Positions 60,666 to 64,000 of a DNA stretch of 64,000 nt are shown piece after piece; within the stretch, counting starts at the first letter, position 1, and the number at the start of each line of letters is the position of its first letter. The notes beneath the pieces were generated by a model. The model did no database searches, had not been told where the DNA came from, and saw only the letters and a list, made by a program, of their open reading frames with translations. A program made the position numbers and the translations under genes. Source of the DNA: Peribacillus frigoritolerans_B (GTDB lineage: Bacteria > Bacillota > Bacilli > Bacillales > DSM-1321); the NCBI RefSeq assembly GCF_044762665.1, contig NZ_JBIWES010000005.1:62001-126000 (forward strand), in the 5' to 3' direction.

Positions 60666-61001
60666 TTAATCAATCATTACTCCCCATCCATCTGTTTGCC
60701 CACCATAAGGTATACTTAGTCCATCAAGTCGTTTTTGTATATCAATAATTTCTTCGTAATTTAAAAGCATTTTTTGTAAACAATAACAAGTCCACTCTTC
60801 TGTTTCATCATCTTGTTCCAATTCACAAATAAGCCCGTCATCTCTGAATGATTTTAATACAGCTTCACCACTCTGTTTATCTGGAACCGCAATAAAAAAT
60901 TCTACATCTTGTGGCTCATTAAAATCAACACCTTGTTTATATAGCATTTTTAACACTTGCCCATCTTCATCGTTAGGGAATTTTTTAGGGAATAATTTCA
61001 T
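60666..61001 (-). CDS. RraB-like (ribonuclease E inhibitor domain) protein
   Basis: 111 residues matching the RraB domain: FPNDEDGQVLKMLYKQG at the start, FFIAVPDKQSGE, and the final SIPYGGQTDGWGVMI. In E. coli RraB binds and inhibits RNase E. Bacillaceae have no RNase E, so the target here must differ or be unknown. AAGGAG lies 10 bases before the ATG. Confidence 0.8.
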   Translation of the reverse strand: MKLFPKKFPNDEDGQVLKMLYKQGVDFNEPQDVEFFIAVPDKQSGEAVLKSFRDDGLICELEQDDETEEWTCYCLQKMLLNYEEIIDIQKRLDGLSIPYGGQTDGWGVMID

Positions 61002-61078
61002 TATTCATGATCTCCTTCATTCTTGAGCAGTGAATTAGTTATTCTTGATATTTTACTGAACGCCCCGTTTAGTGGAAC

Positions 61079-61102
61079 AAAAAAAGGCTGCCGCAGCAAC
61101 CC
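61079..61102 (-). terminator. Terminator after the SRPBCC gene
   Basis: GGTTGC-TGCG-GCAGCC on the minus strand followed by T7. Confidence 0.7.
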
Positions 61103-61134
61103 CTGATATTTAATGTAAAGCATTAAAACCAAGG

Positions 61135-61590
61135 TTATTGCATATTCTCGGCAATCTTTTTCAGTGCCTTTGCACGAGAAACGATAAATGCTCTTATATA
61201 TTTCTCTAAAAACATCTTATCAGCTAAAACTCCAATTGGTCCGAACGGTGACTTATATTGAAATGTATCCTTCATTATAGTTCCGCCTGATTCCTCTATA
61301 AACTCATGTGTGTGTACGAAGGAATGGAATGCTCCCTTCACCATAATATCTACAAACTTATTTGGTTTTTCCATTAGTGTCACTTTGGCTTTCAGCCTTT
61401 GTTTTATACCAAAATGTATGGCTTCCCAAGTAACTGTATCTCCCTCCTCTAATATCCCTTCTGTCACACCATCAACAGCAATTTCCTTTGTTTTCGCTGT
61501 CGTTTTAGTATGGATATCCACACTCCTAGCTAGGTCAAAACATAATTCAACTGGTGCTTTAATAAATTGTTGATACTCAATAACAGGCAT
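61135..61590 (-). CDS. SRPBCC (START-like) family protein
   Basis: 151 residues of the polyketide cyclase/START-like fold: IEYQQFIKAPVELCFDLARSVDIH at the start (partial), GDTVTWEAIHFG, and a C-terminal helix ending LEKYIRAFIVSRAKALKKIAE. Such proteins bind a hydrophobic ligand; the function is unknown. AAGGAGATT precedes the ATG. Confidence 0.78.
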   Translation of the reverse strand: MPVIEYQQFIKAPVELCFDLARSVDIHTKTTAKTKEIAVDGVTEGILEEGDTVTWEAIHFGIKQRLKAKVTLMEKPNKFVDIMVKGAFHSFVHTHEFIEESGGTIMKDTFQYKSPFGPIGVLADKMFLEKYIRAFIVSRAKALKKIAENMQ

Positions 61591-61688
61591 TTTTAATCTC
61601 CTTATATAAGCACTTTCTACCCATCATTATAGCTCGTTAAAGCAAATATTACCTCTTATTCCCTTATCCTTCCCTGTTTGTTCCATAA

Positions 61689-61711
61689 GAAAAAGCTGCC
61701 ATAAGACAGCT
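61689..61711 (-). terminator. Terminator after the AraC regulator gene
   Basis: AGCTGTC-TTAT-GGCAGCT on the minus strand followed by TTTTTC. Confidence 0.7.
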
Positions 61712-61739
61712 CTTCCGGTAAACCCTTCTCCTGCTATGC

Positions 61740-62612
61740 TTACTTTTTCATAACGGGGATCCATATTTCACTTCTAAATGTTGGTGAGGTTATGTCTTTA
61801 TTTTCATTCCAAAGGATTTCCGGCCCTTCACTTTGCTCATAGTTAGAGGATGGAAACCATTCGGAATAAATGCGTCCCCAAACATTTTGCAGTGTTTCTG
61901 GAAAGGGGCCGACTGCTTCAAATACCGCCCATGTAGACGCATCAACTTTCAGCTGTGTTAAGTTATCTGGACATTCCCTCGTTGTTGCTGCGCCAATATA
62001 ATGATCAAGCTCCCCTTTTTCCTCGAAACGGCCCTCGGAAAAGTTCGCAGATGCACTAAGCAGCCCTAATGGCTCGACATTCGATAGGTTTTTAAGTTCA
62101 TTTATCGTTTTCTCGTCTAAACTTTTCCACATAGATGCAATCTCTGGATTGACCCCGTTAAAAATGATTGGAACCCTTTTTTTAATTCCAATTATGTGAA
62201 ATGCCTCTTTTTCTTCAATTCGATAGTTCATTTCACTGCCTCCTTTAATGGATAATTGGAAGGACATCGGTGGATAGGCTTTAAGTGAATGGCCATTACT
62301 TCTCGCTTCTGATGGTGTGATACCATGCAAATGTTGAAACGCTCTCGCAAACGAGTCTGGTGAACTGTACCCGTACTTTATCGCAATATCAATGACCTTT
62401 ATGTTGTAATTTTTAAGCTCAAAAGCTGCAAGTGTAAGTCGTCTTCGGCGGATATACTCGGATAGTGAAATACCTGCAAGGAAGGAAAACATCCTTTTAA
62501 AATGATATTCCGAGCAATAAGCTAGCCTTGCAACTTCTTTAAAGTCAATTTCGTTCGTAAGATTTTCTTCAATGAATTTAATGGCACCATTCATATTTTT
62601 GAGCGAATCCAT
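61740..62612 (-). CDS. AraC family regulator with GyrI-like effector domain
   Basis: 290 residues. Two N-terminal helix-turn-helix parts (about 10-100; RLAYCSEYHFKRMFSFLAG and KYGYSSPDSFARAFQHLHG) and a C-terminal GyrI-like/bacterial effector-binding domain (about 130-290) with MNYRIEEKEAFHIIGI. This layout is that of Rob/SoxS-related multidrug sensors in Gram-positives. It stands alone, without an obvious efflux partner next to it. AAGGGAGG precedes the ATG. Confidence 0.85.
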   Translation of the reverse strand: MDSLKNMNGAIKFIEENLTNEIDFKEVARLAYCSEYHFKRMFSFLAGISLSEYIRRRRLTLAAFELKNYNIKVIDIAIKYGYSSPDSFARAFQHLHGITPSEARSNGHSLKAYPPMSFQLSIKGGSEMNYRIEEKEAFHIIGIKKRVPIIFNGVNPEIASMWKSLDEKTINELKNLSNVEPLGLLSASANFSEGRFEEKGELDHYIGAATTRECPDNLTQLKVDASTWAVFEAVGPFPETLQNVWGRIYSEWFPSSNYEQSEGPEILWNENKDITSPTFRSEIWIPVMKK

Positions 62613-62714
62613 TCAATGACCTCCCTTATATCAACAGAATAGCAGGAGTTGAAACTAAACATCCGACATTCTGTGCACGATTATGCAGGGTCTAATCCCT
62701 TGTTTTAAAAGTAC

Positions 62715-63167
62715 TTATTGTTGAAATGGGGTTTTACGGACTTTTTGCATAAATAGCTCTGGTTTATCAATCTGATTAAAACCGTATTTTTTATATAATG
62801 AATGTGCATCATTCGTTGCTAACATAAACCGGCGAACCTCTTTTAGTTCGGAATGTTCGGTGATAACATCCATTAACCATTTTGATAATCCTAATTTACG
62901 ATAGTCAGGTAAAATAAACACATCGCAAAGATACGCATGGGTTGCTAAATCGGTTATTACCCTTGCAAATCCAACTTGTTCACTACCTTCATTACCTATT
63001 TCACCCTTATAAACCCCAAAACATAAGGTCGTATTTTCAATTGACTTTATTACTGTTTCCTTTGGTATCCCCTTTGACCAGTAAGCTTCTTGATTCAAAA
63101 AATTATGTATTACATCTGCATCTAAATACTTTTTATTAGTAGAAATCGAAAATCCTTTAATATTCAT
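62715..63167 (-). CDS. GNAT family N-acetyltransferase
   Basis: 150 residues. Motif A in FILPDYRKLGLSKWLM and the C-terminal SLYKKYGF. AGGGGGATG precedes the ATG. The order with the AraC gene upstream suggests no operon. The substrate is unknown. Confidence 0.8.
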   Translation of the reverse strand: MNIKGFSISTNKKYLDADVIHNFLNQEAYWSKGIPKETVIKSIENTTLCFGVYKGEIGNEGSEQVGFARVITDLATHAYLCDVFILPDYRKLGLSKWLMDVITEHSELKEVRRFMLATNDAHSLYKKYGFNQIDKPELFMQKVRKTPFQQ

Positions 63168-63399
63168 TTTACATCCCCCTGAACTTTTAAAATTTTCTGT
63201 AATTATACCTTAATTTTTCGAACTGGCCTTCCGCGTTGATCTCATAATTATAAGCTGCCTTAAATATAACTCGATCTTCAGCTAACGCACCAGTTCAAGG
63301 GTATAAGGGATTCTTGGAAGAATTTTAATTACAACTAGTATATCTAAGTAATTCGGAACAAATATTAAACATGTTGCAAATTCAAAGGAGGTGGCTAAA

Positions 63400-63579
63400 A
63401 TGAACGCACAACGAGCAGAAGAAATTGCTTCTTCACCAAATATGGTTAATGTAACCTATAATGAGGAAAGTATCTACATTGAACACGTGGATGAACAAAA
63501 TGGAACAGCTACAATCCATCCCCTTGATGATCCAAATAAAAAACAAAGTGTTTCTGTAACCAGCTTACAAGAACAGTAA
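63400..63579 (+). CDS. sspH: Small acid-soluble spore protein, H-type
   Basis: 59 residues, MNAQRAEEIASSPNMVNVTY and EHVDEQNGTATIHPLDDP, the H-type SASP family. These small proteins are made in the forespore under late sporulation sigma factors. The ATG at 63400 is 7 bases after AAAGGAGG; a GTG three codons upstream overlaps that site. This is a strong marker of a spore former. Confidence 0.92.
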   Translation: MNAQRAEEIASSPNMVNVTYNEESIYIEHVDEQNGTATIHPLDDPNKKQSVSVTSLQEQ

Positions 63580-63593
63580 TTTCCTCGATTCAA

Positions 63594-63626
63594 TAATAAA
63601 CCTCCACTTTCGGGTGGTGGTTTATT
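63594..63626 (+). terminator. Terminator after sspH
   Basis: AATAAACCTCCAC-TTTCGG-GTGGTGGTTTATT, nearly symmetrical. Confidence 0.75.
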
Positions 63627-63691
63627 GTTCGATTAAGTTCATTGAACATGCACCACCTCTTGAATAACATGTATCCATCCAGAAACATAAA

Positions 63692-63721
63692 CAAAAAAAG
63701 CCAACATCAATTGTTGACTTG
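63692..63721 (-). terminator. Terminator for the leftward gene at the window end
   Basis: AGTCAACA-ATTG-ATGTTGGCT on the minus strand followed by T7. It is about 67 bases past the stop at 63789. Confidence 0.6.
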
Positions 63722-63788
63722 AATTCCTAATTAAGTTAACAACCTGCACTAAACGAATTTCAATGGGCTAAGCAAGCTTTTAATAGTA

Positions 63789-64000
63789 TTACTTATATAT
63801 TTCATTTTCTAATATAATCACTTTTTCCCCATTCGCTGCTTTCCCTATTTGTTTCGTATTTTCAACCAAACGAAAAATATTATCACAGCATTGTTTGGTG
63901 CCTATAATTAATAATGGTACACCTATAAAATCAATTTTTAATACTCTTGATAAATATCCCCCTATAGACATGGCAATAGGCACTGTTGGTGATGTATTGG
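63789..64000 (-). CDS. Partial protein, C-terminal end only, unknown
   Basis: A leftward frame that stays open to the window edge; 69 residues are visible. It contains a hydrophobic middle (FIGVPLLIIGTKQCCD) and ends NGEKVIILENEIYK. A GTG at 63983 exists but has no ribosome site and the frame continues upstream, so the gene likely starts outside the window. No family is recognised. Confidence 0.5.
   Translation of the reverse strand, partial: NTSPTVPIAMSIGGYLSRVLKIDFIGVPLLIIGTKQCCDNIFRLVENTKQIGKAANGEKVIILENEIYK

Overview
The window looks like a chromosome segment of an endospore-forming Bacillaceae bacterium, probably near Peribacillus/Bacillus simplex. This rests on an H-type small acid-soluble spore protein (63400), a YjcZ-type sporulation peptide (56500), coat/exosporium-like repeat proteins (25382, 58498, 59403), AAGGAGG-type ribosome sites with frequent TTG/GTG starts, a threonine T-box, and the yod/kam lysine aminomutase locus known from Bacillus. 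The genus call is inference.

Region 1 (about 0.9-8.9 kb) is a complete glucarate/galactarate catabolic locus. kdgD-gucD-garD read left and gudP-gudD-GntR regulator read right. A FadR-type operator core (GTAAGACAA) overlaps the -10 of both divergent promoters, a third variant precedes the regulator, and a CcpA (cre) site lies before gudP. Region 2 (9-23 kb) is mixed: a dehydrogenase broken by one stop codon, three TetR- or LysR-type regulator pairs with palindromic operators, a YhgE/Pip-like protein, a drug exporter, an RNase J paralogue and permeases. Region 3 (21-32 kb) holds two LysE-type exporter paralogues around an MFS pump and asnA, a Gly-Gln-rich coat-like protein, and threonyl-tRNA synthetase behind a T-box. 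The T-box leader is interrupted by a 97-base N gap flanked by an identical 95-bp duplication, almost certainly an assembly artefact.

Region 4 (31-43 kb) is a lysine-degradation operon: kamA, yokU, ablB, ferredoxin, yodT, yodS, yodR, thiolase, yodQ and a LysP-like permease. It is preceded by a sigma-54 promoter and a sigma-54 activator gene. Together the genes could import lysine, isomerise it to beta-lysine, acetylate, transaminate, activate with CoA and cleave it. Region 5 (43.7-45.7 kb) is an orphan ntdR-ntdB pair without ntdA or ntdC nearby. Region 6 (47-55.3 kb) is a ketone-body/3-hydroxybutyrate cluster: GntP permease, scoA, scoB, a second sigma-54 activator, thiolase, 3-hydroxyacyl-CoA dehydrogenase and a divergent 3-hydroxybutyrate dehydrogenase, with two further sigma-54 promoters.

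Region 7 (55.5-64 kb) carries small membrane, spore-surface and housekeeping genes. These include a His/Cys-rich protein made of 14-15 residue repeats, a RraB-like protein, an AraC regulator with an effector domain, two GNATs (one in region 7, others elsewhere) and sspH. The strongest biological threads are the two sigma-54-controlled catabolic loci, each with its own activator, and the ferredoxin built into the lysine aminomutase operon. All functions are read from sequence and family knowledge; no searches were run.
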